NCBI RefSeq assembly: GCF_001649575.2
Contig: NC_051430.1
Location: forward strand, 19,750,842 to 19,814,841
Reading direction: 5' to 3'
DNA from: Kryptolebias marmoratus
Lineage: Eukaryota; Chordata; Actinopteri; Cyprinodontiformes; Rivulidae
DNA: 64,000 nt
Shown here: piece after piece, positions 1-10,770 of the stretch
Numbering within the stretch: the stretch's first letter is position 1
Layout of the letters: each line of letters opens with the position of its first letter
Notes under the pieces: model-generated
Told to the model about the DNA's origin: nothing
The model's input: the letters and a program-made list of their open reading frames with translations, nothing else
Databases searched by the model: none
Program-made: the position numbers and the translations under genes

Positions 1-60
1 GTGAACTTGTTGGGATGTCCACTCCTGGGAGGAACAGTGACTGTCTTGTATGCTTTTTTT
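1..60 (-). pseudogene. Tc1-like transposase fragment (DNA-binding region), cut by window edge
   Basis: Read on the minus strand, this stretch translates as KTVTVPPRSGHPNKF after a short lysine-rich lead-in. That fits the linker between the two helix-turn-helix halves of Tc1-family transposases, where a K-T-V-x-x-x-P-R-S-G-x-P-x-K-F pattern is typical. The protein would have bound the transposon ends in the nucleus. Upstream of base 60 on the same strand the similarity stops, so the piece is truncated there, and it runs out of the window at base 1. It is a dead fragment. Calling it Tc1-like rests on my memory of the family motif, not on an alignment. Confidence 0.72.
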
Positions 61-64
61 CATC

Positions 65-2700
65 CTAGAATAAAACAGAGTTGAAATGATTTCATATTTG
101 TCTCCTTTTGGTCATTCCCACTCCTCTCTTTAACGTGTCCAGTTTTCTCATGCATACTGGACTATACAGGAGAAAAAAGGTGTAAATTAAAAACGCCTAC
201 ATCACCGTGACCAGTAGGTGCTGCAGGGTGTCCGTACAACCCTCAAACCCCTGCAGAGACGAGCTGTGTGGAGTAAATCCCCAAACAGATTATTCTGCTC
301 ATGATCGCTGTGTTCGAAACAAACACACAAACAGGTTAATGATGACTTCTCATGGCTTTGGACTGCATGCTGTTATGTTTCAAATGTCGTAACAACCTTG
401 AAGACGCCTACCATTTTATTTTTCTTTTCTTCTAAATATGGAATTCACTTCATGCAAGATTTGTTTTGACCTAAACATTTACTACAACAAGCAAAAATAA
501 TACTGGCTTACCAACAGTAATATAGGTTTCATATGAAATGTTTCAACTCTGCTGGTCAGAACTGATGATGTGTAGATTGTTGTGATTGTCTCCCAGCTGG
601 ATGTCAGCTTTAAAGAAATCTCATTAAATTTTTATCTTCATATTTTCTGTGGGAACGCTGACAGACCTAATTTTTTTCTGTAGTTTTGTTTTAAATAGAC
701 AAAAAATTGTGACTACTTGGACATGAAAATCCCCATTTTATTGCAGAAAATGCACCATCCTCTGGAAGAAGATAGAGGACAGGGTAAAGGCTTATAAATT
801 ATTACTGGCAAGAACCACAATGAAATTTTTGTAAATGAAGTTGTTTAAAAATGGCAGGCATCTGGTTAGGAACTGTGCCTGATATTCCAAACTGATAATA
901 CTGAGTGATTTCTTCTGCAGGTAAGATATTGATTACTGATAACAATTCCTCAGAACACCACTTGAAAACATCTGAACCATTTTTTGTTTGTTTTTGCTGC
1001 AGTGCAGTTGTTGCATGTTCCCAAACTTCATTCTCTTTTCTTCAGTGATGAATGTTTGCAAACAGTGGGAGTGCAAAAGCAGAGGTTTCATTAAAAGTTT
1101 TTATGATTGTATAAAGAGAAAACATATGGGCAGGACAGCAGAAGATCAATAAGTCCTAAAAACTAAAATCTACATTTATAATTAGTTTGTACCAGTCGGT
1201 GAAGGTATTCTGTTCCACAAAGCCTCTGTTGCTGTAGTATTATGATCACCACAACAACTGGCTTTTAATTTTATGGACTATTTTATTTGGTAAGTGTCAG
1301 CAGTCATCTAATTTTTTTTTAAACACACACAAATTTCTAAATTACAGCGTTTCCAAATTTCATTAAATAGCTCGCGAGGCAACAGAAGGACCAACAGAGG
1401 GAGAGGACTGCATCGTTCCAAAAGAATGATGAAGATATCTGAGATGTCTTGGGCACGATCAGTCAGTAGCATTTCAGTTATTAGTTTACGAACTTATAAT
1501 TTCACCATTAGTTTCCAAATGCTTGAAAGTTTCTTTAGCATCTTGTAAGCAACGAGAAGCCTAGAAGGATGCAAACCATATGTGAATGACCGCAGGGATA
1601 AGACACAGAAACAGACAAAAGGTGTCATCCCAGAAGGCTGATGAAGGAGTGTCCAAAACTCTTGCGAGGAAAACAACATATTGCTTCATGTTTTAATTGG
1701 AGCTGGTTAATGGTTTGCAAAAAGTGATGTGTTAGTCACTAAGACAAGCTGTTCTTATAAAAATGTGGTGTGTATGTCATAAAGCTTTGAGTTTTCATTT
1801 TGTCTTTGGCCTGAAGGCTGTTCTACAGTCGACAGTTTTTCTTCATTAGGTCTGTTAGGAGCGTTTAGTTTTCAGCCACGTTTCGCTAACCCTCACATTT
1901 GCATGCTCAAATTGTAATTGCGTAACAAGCTTCCTTTATATACAGCACGGTGACAAGTTTATAGGAGAGAAATTATTAAAAAGTTGCCTTTATTATAGGG
2001 TTAATTTCAGGGTTTAAAATGAATTGTGTCGAAGCATAAATGTGCGCTGTAAAATGAATAATAAAAAAAAGTAAACACACTATCAAAGGAGGAGGGGAAA
2101 AAAAAGATGGCTCGTATTTACAGTGCAGTTAATTTTACACCTTAATCTACAATTTATCAAGTTATAACATTTGAGTGTTTCTATAATGTGAAATGAAACG
2201 GCGTTACAAGTTTTATCACTGATGCGGAAAACTGCATCAGTGTATCATTTATGTTCTGAGATTATGCTTCTTATAATGTAATCAGAATAAAATGAGTATT
2301 TCTGTTGGTGTGAAGAGCTATGTAAATTCAATCTTGCACACTGGATCTTGTAAATATTTCATGAAAAAAACAGAGGAAAGCAACTTGAGGGAGCCTGTAC
2401 TAATCCATATCAATTCTTTGGTTTTGAAACCTGCAATTTCTGAAACCCCACATGTTCAAGAGGTTCAAAATATTGGTGTTGGGGAAACAAAACTAATGCT
2501 AACTTGAAGGAAGCGGGTTCAGGTTCAGGGCCTGATCGTGTGATGTGTGTGTGGGCTGTGATTGACTAACTGCTGTCATTAAGCCTCTCTGAGCTGAGCT
2601 AAAACTTACTCCTGTTTCTGATTGTTCAGACTTTATGATTAAGTAAATACTTTATTGTCTGTATGGAATGAGTTCTAAGCAGAACATACTACCAAGCCCA
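65..2700. other. AT-rich noncoding DNA, no gene seen
   Basis: No open frame here resembles a protein and no repeat was recognised. Short A and T runs are scattered through it. The only local structure noted is a small perfect hairpin at 2217-2242, listed separately. An AATAAA at about 70 lies beside the Tc1 fragment and has no gene to serve. Confidence 0.6.
2217..2242. repeat. short perfect hairpin
   Basis: CACTGATGC at 2217-2225 and GCATCAGTG at 2234-2242 are exact reverse complements, giving a 9-bp stem with an 8-nt loop. No function is known to me. A stem this short can occur by chance. Confidence 0.5.
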
Positions 2701-2739
2701 CTAGTTTACTATTAAAGAGACAAGATTTGATGTGTAGTT

Positions 2740-2880
2740 GACTTGAAAGGGGGAAAAAAAGTGTGAGGAGTGAAGAGGAAGAAAAAAAAAGATTTTAAAA
2801 AACAAAAAAGCCAGAAAATGATAAAGAAGAAGAAGAAGCAGCGGCTGAGAGGACAGAGAGCAGAGGAAAGGTCTAAAGTT
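2740..2880. repeat. purine-rich low-complexity tract
   Basis: The plus strand is dominated by A and G, including GGGGGAAAAAAAG-type runs, AAAAAAAAAG and a (GAA)n stretch near 2825-2840. It sits directly beside the CpG-dense patch that follows. Confidence 0.6.
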
Positions 2881-2889
2881 TACACTTAA

Positions 2890-3095
2890 TCCTCCTGCTG
2901 TTTTCTGTCTGCTGCTCTCACAGGAGCCGTAAAGCTTCCAAGACGAGATCTCTTTACGGTGCATCCGCACGCCGCAGTTAACCTGCCCAGGATATCCTCT
3001 TCCTGATCCGCCGCTCGCCGCCTCTGCTGCAGCTTGTTTCATGGATTTCTCCCTCTTTATGTTCCCATTTCTCTTAGAGCCGCCCTGTACATGCA
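2890..3095. promoter_or_regulatory. CpG-dense patch: possible first exon, promoter or conserved element
   Basis: About ten CpG dinucleotides fall within roughly 100 bases (about 2927-3025), against an AT-rich, CpG-poor background on both sides. The patch holds an 8-bp inverted repeat, CCGTAAAG at 2927-2934 and CTTTACGG at 2952-2959. A splice-acceptor-like CTGCTCTCACAG precedes it on the plus strand. On the minus strand a stop-free frame covers it, with an Ala/Gly-rich stretch typical of 5' UTR or GC-rich sequence and not of a recognised domain. It could be a first exon on either strand, an enhancer or a chance GC island. No family was recognised. Confidence 0.3.
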
Positions 3096-3099
3096 TTTT

Positions 3100-3955
3100 C
3101 AAGTCAACTCATTATAAAAATAGATCAGAATAGGTAGTGCTGCGTGCCTACTTGCTTTGATCTATTCAATTCTTGCAAGACGTTTATGCTACGTACACTC
3201 TCACACTGCAGTCATCCTGTTTTCTCTGTAACTGAAACCTGGTAGGAGAACGTTCTGTGTTCTGCTGTAATTTTGTTTGTGTGAGTCTGTGAATTTTTCC
3301 TCTTTTTGTATTTAATTCTTATTGTGTACATATGCCTGTTCTCAGTGTGTGTGTGTGTTCTGAGCTGGGTAAGGCCTGACTGGTTGTGTGAAGCAGGTGA
3401 TGTTGGCGTGGTGCACAGGAATCTGTCTTTATCAGAATGTGCTCTGGGTCGTAGTAACCTGGAAGGGTGTTCAGCTGAGATGTTTTTATTTCAAGGTGAA
3501 TACATCTGGAAAAGCAGTCCTGTTTGTCCTCTGTGGTCAATGTCAGCCAACAGGCTCTTTTTAAAATAAAGTCCAGCAGTTTTAACAAGTACAATGAGGA
3601 TTATTAATATCAGTGGAGTGGTAGTTGTAGGCTCGTTAAAAACTCCAACGCATGACTGCAAGTTCAGTGGAGATAAGTCTTCCTTGAGTTTCCAGTGTTT
3701 GGCTTGAATTTCTTCTTTGACTACACAAGCTTCACGTCTACATAATATCCTAATCTAGTATTTATTGCTTTATAAACAGTAAATATCTGGCCTGTTGTAG
3801 CTAAGGCTTTGAATGACCTGAGCTTGGAGAAATAGTTTCAGTTTCTCCACAATGAGGAGTCAAGTCAAATTGAAGCCAAGACCAAAGTGAATTAGTGGTG
3901 TCTTAACAACAACTCCATTTTCAAACATTACATGTCAGTTCACGTAAAGCTACTA
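3100..3955. other. noncoding DNA, no gene seen
   Basis: Ordinary AT-rich sequence with a short (TG)n at about 3345-3358. No supported coding region or recognised repeat. Confidence 0.55.
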
Positions 3956-3959
3956 TAAT

Positions 3960-4140
3960 ATAAGATAAAACTTTATTGTCCATAGAAATGGAAAATTTGT
4001 TTACATAATCTTTCAGGGTGAAAGTTTCCATAAACTTTCACACAAATTTTACAGGTATTTACAGCACTTGTGGTGCCACCTGGTGCAGTTCTGGTAGGTA
4101 TATCATGAAATTTTCACTGGCGTATTTGTGTAAAGCAAAA
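3960..4140. repeat. possible retroelement tail with a 10-bp perfect hairpin
   Basis: The opening words, TAAGATAAAACTTTATTGTC, resemble 3' tails seen in many fish retroelements, which is a memory-based and weak match. Inside it GTGAAAGTTT at 4018-4027 and AAACTTTCAC at 4032-4041 pair perfectly across the 4-nt loop CCAT. It lies just upstream of the LINE-like 3' end at 4150 and may be part of the same insertion. Confidence 0.35.
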
Positions 4141-4149
4141 TCGACCACA

Positions 4150-4391
4150 CCCTGGTTTCCTCCCACAGACCAAAAACATGCATGTTAGGTTAACTGGTAA
4201 CTCTTAAATTGTCCCTCGGTGTGAGTGAGAGTGTGAATGGTTGCTTGTCTCGTTTGTCTCTATGTGTCCCTGTGATGGACTTGGGACCTGTCCAGGGTGT
4301 CCTCCGCCTCTCACACAGTGACTGCTGGAGAAAGAGACCAGCTCCCCATGACCCGGAATGGAGAAGCAAGTAAAGAAAATGGATGGATGAA
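4150..4391 (+). mobile_element. LINE-like (L2/CR1-type) retrotransposon 3' end
   Basis: This stretch follows a very common teleost repeat: a CCTCCCACAGACCAAAAACA start, a TTAACTGGTAACTC segment, GTGTGAATGG, a CTGTCCAGGGTG block, the GACCCGGAATGGAGAAGC block, and an ATGGATGGATGA tail. The short ATGGATGG tail fits 3' ends of L2/CR1-clade non-LTR elements, which use short tandem tails in place of poly(A). Only the 3' end is present, as usual for 5'-truncated copies, so no protein is encoded. The clade assignment is from memory; that it is an interspersed repeat is more certain. Confidence 0.72.
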
Positions 4392-5433
4392 AATGAACCA
4401 CTGTGTAAAGGTTTGAAACAGTTTTTGCAATAAAACCGTTGATACTGTTGCCACTTTAATGGCCAACACCAGTCTTGGCCATTAACTTGTCAATCTGGCA
4501 GGAATTAAACTCTCTCTCCAAGCTGAGGCTGTTCAGAGATATCTGCAACAGATAAGATATTAACTATTTATAACATTTCTACAAAACCGCACTTGAATAG
4601 GTTTAACTATCTCTTTAAGGTGTAAACTAATTACCTTCCTAGTGTACATTGAACAAAGCCACTTTTTGCTGTCTTGGCAGTTTGAATGCAGCTTCACACT
4701 CTCTCATATTTAATCACGGGGAGACAATGTGACTGCACTCAGTCATCCCTGTGAACGGAAGGACAAAGCTTCTGTTTAATTTCATCTTCATTAGAGACTG
4801 ATACAAGCGACATTAATTAAAGATAAATAAAACAAGATAAATACACGACCTAGCTAGCAACGTGAGCAATAAATCCTGATATCAAACGGCACTCACAGAT
4901 TTCAGATGTGACTGTCAGCGTTGTGAGCTCCAGCAAAGATGCTGAGTGATCATTACATCAGAGGAAGAGTTTGCATCATAATGGAGGTGGATTTTCGCGT
5001 CATGTACCGTTGACACATACAGTAAAGTCTGTGCATGCTGTGGTGAAAATGCACATGCAATGAAGCGTTGAAAAAGGGGAACTCGCACTCACATTTTATG
5101 TAACCCTTAGATGGTGTCCTTGCCCTCAGCTGCTATTGGCTAATGTGTCGCACTCGGAGGTGGTGGAATCTGGTCATGGATGCTGGCAATTGCCTCAGGT
5201 CGCACATAAACACATAGATAGACACGCACACACACACAAATGTGCTAACTTGTCCCAGAGGGTGCGACAAGAGGACAGTGAATCAAAGGACGCTGAGAAA
5301 CAGTCATCTCTGACATAAATTGATTCAGACAAGCCGGTTTGTCCTCCTCTTCGCTGCAGTTGAGTTAAAAACAAAGAGTAAGCTTTTTGGTTTAAGTCAT
5401 TTTAGAGTTTAGGCTGCGAGTACACACGTGAGC
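4392..5433. other. noncoding DNA, no gene seen
   Basis: AT-rich sequence with one short (CA)n run near 5225-5238. Open frames here are short and have no recognisable protein features. Confidence 0.55.
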
Positions 5434-5760
5434 CCAAACATTATGACCACTCACAGTGCAGATGAGGCAACAATGAATGTCTCTGACAAATGCTGAATGT
5501 CAGCGTGTGTGATATATGAGATATTAAGTGAACAGCTGGGAATCAGTAAGTTGGATGCAGGAGAGGTGGGCAGGTGTGAAGCATGGAGCAGCCTGGACAC
5601 GGGCCAGATCGTTGACTGGGTCCCAAACAGCCGGGCTAGAATACTCTCCGTCAGCGGGGAGCCCCTACCGACTGTGGTGTGAGGAGGGAGTAAGCTCGGC
5701 CAAACTGGGGAAGATGCCTGCAAGTTTGTTACAGTGGGCCTGTAGTGCGTTAGTCACCAT
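5434..5760 (+). pseudogene. decayed Tc1-like transposon with N-terminal transposase remnant
   Basis: The left part matches a Tc1-family end in which ACATTATGACCACT opens the terminal region, followed by a noncoding leader. A frameshifted transposase N-terminus follows: one frame gives SSLDTGQIVD near 5593-5620, fitting the S-D-F-D-K-G-Q-I-V helix start, and another frame further on gives YRLWCEEGV near 5666-5695, fitting the conserved Y-x-x-W-x-x-E-G segment. Needing two frames for one domain shows indel decay. The catalytic DDE half and a right terminal repeat were not seen. This is a different lineage from the element at 33855. Confidence 0.68.
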
Positions 5761-8700
5761 GTTTATTTTAGGCAGTTATTTATAATGCTTACCATCTTCT
5801 TTAATGTTGGGAGTGATTCTGTTACTGAGTTACTGCATCTAAATTGTTCTATTTAAGACAACTTTTAAAAGAAATCTTCAAAATTTCTAGATTTATATCT
5901 ATTTATATTTCCTTAAATCTAAAAAAGATTCCCAGCCTCTTCCAGTTGTTTGTTCATTATCTTTGTGCCCACTTTTCTCATTAGACTGCGTGTCAGCTGG
6001 TGATGTTAATTACTAGAACACCACCGATGACCTTCAGGTGTACAGCTGAGAATGATGCTGCTCAGCTGCGGTTGTGTGGGTTGGTAGAAATTAACCCACT
6101 TGGCCCTAAAACCCAGTTATTAACTAAAAAAAACCCAACTCTAAATAATTGCACAATGTTGGTTAAGGTCACTGCTTGATCATTTTAATTCATAATAACA
6201 AGATTAAAAATTACAAACAACTCAGGATAAACAATCCTATTACAGTGCTAAGATGTCTTTTTTATAATCATTAAGAATTCACATAAATTTACATGATTTA
6301 AAACCTCACTGAGAGCAAAAATCATTCAATATAACAACACAAATTGTCAAACCAATAATGCAGACAATCCCAGCCCCCCTTTTTCATTTGCTTACTATGA
6401 AACAAACACCTTGGGGGTGTTTTTGTTTGCCATTCATTTGTCCTTTTTGTATGAATTAGAGCTGAAAATGCAGGTGGAGATATTGCCACCCACCATATCA
6501 CCCCTTTATCCAAATGTGTAGGGATAAAAAAAAAAAAAAAAGCAAAGTGGTGCCGACATCAGCAGTTCAGCAAATCTCTGCGTGCTCTGGGAAATGGGAG
6601 GACCTGAGGGAAAAGGTCAAAGCAATATAAATTTGACGTGTGGATGGAAAGGAAGGTCTTTTTCAGCTTCTGGGGGTTGGGTGTTCTTTCCCACAGTTTT
6701 ACACGGAGCTTTGTGCAAATTGGTCTGTTTCATGGTCAAGTCCTATATCTCATGCTGCATATTTGTTACTTACAAATACCAAACACATCAAATATTTGTT
6801 ACATACAAAGTAGTGACAGACCATCTGTACTTGGCGGTTAATTGCGTGCGCAAATCAAAATGTGCATTGTTTTGTTCAGATAAATGAGTGGCAGACGATG
6901 TTCGTGTAAATACACATTCTTTGTAATTTGTTCTGTTTTAATCAGTCATATATCAAATTGTTTGGATAGGGAATAGTGTGCTGACTTTCAGTATTTGTGA
7001 CTTATTTGCAGAAAATTTTCTCAGTACATTGAGATCTGTTCAATTGAACCAACAACACTATTCTCTGAAATCTACTACAGCATACAATACTTGCTCTATT
7101 TTTGTCTTTTTTTGTTTCTTTCAGCTTTTAGCTACAGTTTTGTTAATTTTAGTGTATAATTTGACATGTTTTCGTTTGTTTAGATACAGTTTTGCTATTT
7201 AGTTTTAGTTCTGTTCTGTTTGTATTAATTTTAACAACACAGCTTCTTGAACAAATTTCTGCAAAGTCACACATTCATCATCATTCATACTGCATTTTTG
7301 CACTGTAAATAAATAAATAAAGTGTATTTTTCTCGTTACTGAATAAGTTTATTCCAACAAAGCCAGTGCTGAAATGTCACTCTGTTCTATGCCTTTGGTG
7401 ATATGACTGAAGACAATAATTGTGCCAAGCCTTTCTGATACTAATTTGAGTTTGTGTTCAGAATTTTGCCATTCAGTTACTTAATTTGTCCACAAAGATA
7501 AACAAAGAAAGCTTAATCAGCTCAGTGTAGAAATTTAACAATGATAAAGACACCTGAGACGAAATGATATCCACAGTGTGCTAATATTTAGGAAATCTAA
7601 TCAAAAAGTTTGACCTTGGTTTGGTAAAATGCAGCTGCTTCAAAAACTTTTAGGACAAATTAATCTTGTACTTTGTAAGTCATTTATCAGATACAATTGG
7701 GTTCTAACTTTAAATGACCAAAGTGTGGTAAATTTATGACTGTTTGCTGAAAATCCTTTTAGTGCTCAGCATTCAACTCTTGTTTGTTTATGAAGAAAAT
7801 GAAGAAAATGTTTCAAGGTTGAAACTCCAGCCAAAAGTCCACTTTAGAAAATGATAATTTATCTGTAAATTTTGACAAAATGGCTGCACCACAAAGTTTA
7901 GGAGGTATTAAAAGCCCCCTAAATGAAATTGTTTGAGTACAGGCTGGCTCCAGGGTTAAAAGAAGACCTATTTAGGCTTTTTGCACAATTTGGCACAATT
8001 TTCTGAGGGCCTAATGAAATGTGTTTGTTTGACAAATACATGTCAAGCAATAGCAAAGGATCACAGTACAGCAGCTTTATTGCATCTTTACATCTACTTT
8101 CAATCTTTTGGTTTGGTGGGGTGTGTATGTGTCTGCCCCTCAACTTTCCTCTTTCATGAGCAAGTCTTAGTTCTGCAGCAATCATTCAGAACTAAATTTA
8201 GACAGAAAGTACTTGCTGAAGCAAGTTTTTACTGCGTATAAAAATACAATAATTAGCCTCAGTGCTTTTATGGAAGTGGCAGAAGCATACTTGACTAGCA
8301 GTTTAAATCTCAAATGCGTACATTTACTCATTTGTAAGTCTGCCAAGGACATTTAGTACTGATCCCTTGATCGGGAATGGTGTCATCCCGAGTCCTGCTT
8401 TAAATTGGTCCAGGTTGAAGTAGATCAAATGTAAGTGTAGAGGTTCAAAAATCAAACTTAAAATAGTAGGTCAACTGCCTTATGTACGACACAGCACACT
8501 AAACACTCATTTGAAGATGTTCAAACAGACCCACTCACTGCTGCTGGGAAAATATCTTTTTACACATTCCTGAAGTGTTAAAGATGTTAATAAGAGAGGA
8601 CAGCTTCTCCCAGGCATCAATCAATCAACGTGTCCCATTACACTAAGACAACCTTTATGTGGGACGAGTTTTGTGTTTGTCTGGCTGGGAAGTCCAGTTG
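5761..8700. other. AT-rich noncoding DNA
   Basis: No supported gene. It contains a 16-base A run at 6526-6541 and an (AAAT)n stretch near 7307-7320. Open frames of 60 to 100 codons here are of the length expected by chance in AT-rich DNA and show no domain features. Confidence 0.55.
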
Positions 8701-8705
8701 TTAAG

Positions 8706-8731
8706 TGAACGCTTGTGGATGTAAGCGTTCA
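8706..8731. repeat. short perfect hairpin
   Basis: TGAACGCTT at 8706-8714 and AAGCGTTCA at 8723-8731 are exact reverse complements, a 9-bp stem with an 8-nt loop. It has the same stem and loop size as the hairpin at 2217 but a different sequence. Function unknown. Confidence 0.5.
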
Positions 8732-10090
8732 GAGATGACTAGAAAACAGTCACGTTGTCGTTTTTTTCTGATCAAACACACTCAAATCAGAGAGGAAGAT
8801 TAAAGACAAAGGACAGCAATGCTCTGTTCATCTGTCTCTTCAACTCTGTATCCTCTCTTCCTCATCTCTACAACGTGAAGTGATTTTCTGACAGCTGCGT
8901 TGAAAAGTTCATTATGTGTATAAGATGACTTCAAGGGTGACTGAAGAAGCATGAACGTTTGAAGAATGCACATTCGAACTGGTGAGCACAAGTGATTGCA
9001 AGTGTTTGTGTAGTTCTTGCATTGTCTGGGTTTTGATAAGGATAATTTAAGTCTAACTTTCAGAAGCCATTTCAACTTAAAGCTGTTTTAATCTGAGTTT
9101 TGTAAAATTGCCTTGTGGTTCTTCAAGTGGCTGTATGTTGCATTTCTTAGCTGAGCAGAAACATTGGATTTTATGTAATGACTTCTGCTATAATGAATTT
9201 GAGATCTAATGATTATATTAATACTGACACTGCTTATAATTATCAGTTACTAGTGTCTTTATTGATACTGTCAGATGCAAACATCTGAAACGATTAAACA
9301 TTTCTGAAACGTTACACTTGTTACACTCAGATCACAGTTCTTGACTTTAGCCTGTCTTGTCATTTACTCTTAAATGATTAATCCATATGGGAAGAAACAC
9401 AGAAAGCGGCATTAGCGAAACATAATTTTGTCAGAATAGACCACCAAGCTACCATGGCCCAAAACGGCTTAACATGATTTCATTTACTAAAACAGGGATG
9501 AGAGACAAATTAACTCTGAATGAACAAACAATTTCTCAATACAGGAACATTTCATGCTAACTGATTTCTCTTCATCATCTGTATTGGACCCAAAAATGAG
9601 TCGTTCTGCAACGAACTCACTTTATGCCACAAGTTTCAGACTTATATCCGGAAAATTAGCTTTAGAGAAGCTTTGCATTCCAAAGACTTACTCAGGACTT
9701 TTCTACCAACTTTTTCTTTGTGTTGAAATGCACTGTTGCCAAATAACATCTGCGGTGTTTCTTGATGGAGGTTCTCTCCCAAAGGTGATTTCAGTGTTCG
9801 TTTGGAGTCGGTTCATCCTTTGCAGCAGCTCTTTCTGTTTCCTCCACCCAAGCACCAACTCTCGAATCTTGTGCTACTGAAGCATCAGCGGTTTGCTTGG
9901 CCTGAACAAAAAACACTTCTGTCAGGGCCTGGGGTCATGGTGATCATTTCTAAAATGTTGTGAACACTGTTTTAAATGTCCAAATTAGTGTAATATTAAG
10001 TCTTTTTTCTTATAGAACCAGTTAAGAACTGACTTGACCAGCAGCCCTGAATTACTGTTAACACCTTTAGTGGAAAACCTCTCGGTGATT
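8732..10090. other. noncoding DNA, no gene seen
   Basis: AT-rich sequence without recognised repeats. An open frame at 9554-9880 has no recognisable motif and ordinary AT-rich codon composition. Confidence 0.5.
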
Positions 10091-10094
10091 CCAT

Positions 10095-10770
10095 TTTTTT
10101 AATGTATTTATTATCCTCTCTTCAAACTTTTTCTGCTATAACCTTAGAAAGTATAGGCCCTACTTTCATCTGTCCAACCATCTCTCCATCTTTACTTTGC
10201 CTTTGCTTCTTAAAACTTACACAACCTCTTTTATCTACTCCCCCCCATCCTTCCTCTCCAGTCATCCTGTCTTTCAATCCTGGAGCTGAGCTTAGCAGTT
10301 CAAACTTTCTCTTCCTGTAACCCTGGCTTTCATCTCTTTGGTCACCTTGCATCCTGCTGACTCTCACCTCAACTTCTAACCTGCTCACCATGCCTTCATC
10401 TGTCCCCTTACCACAGCCAGCTTCCGTTCTATCCTCTCTTCCGATCACGTTCTCCTTCAACACCGGCCTCGACGCGGCTCTCCCTCCAAGGTGTTTTTAA
10501 AGTTTATTCCTTCTATGGTCTGTTGCTTTTCTCACAACCTTCCATTGCTGTTCAGTCCCTCCCATTCTTCACCTTTCCCTGCATCTTTGCCTTCTTCCGT
10601 CTGTGCAGCAGATCTTTCTCTGCAGGTCTTCATACACCTGAGAGAGCACTACCATCTGCTCAGTGCGTCTCTTCCTCTGCCTTACATCTTTCAGCATCAA
10701 ATCTTTCATTCCACGCTCTTTCCTTACCTTCCCCTCTGTGTTTCCTGTGGATACATTTTTACACAGTACT
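10095..10770. repeat. pyrimidine-rich (C+T) asymmetric domain
   Basis: For nearly 700 bases the plus strand is strongly enriched for C and T, for example long CTTCCTCT-type blocks at 10170-10270 and 10560-10690. This creates overlapping serine/leucine/phenylalanine-rich frames on the plus strand and lysine/glutamate/arginine-rich frames on the minus strand, which explains the cluster of open frames without any gene. It could be an old pyrimidine-rich repeat or a strand-asymmetric spacer. No family was recognised. Confidence 0.5.

Noticed and set aside
60..80. AATAAA near the left edge as a polyadenylation signal
   Set aside because: No upstream gene is visible; the neighbouring sequence is a transposase fragment on the opposite strand.
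207..392. Short plus-strand frame
   Set aside because: It starts at GTG, which is not a normal start codon in a vertebrate nuclear genome. Many other short frames in the window share this fault.
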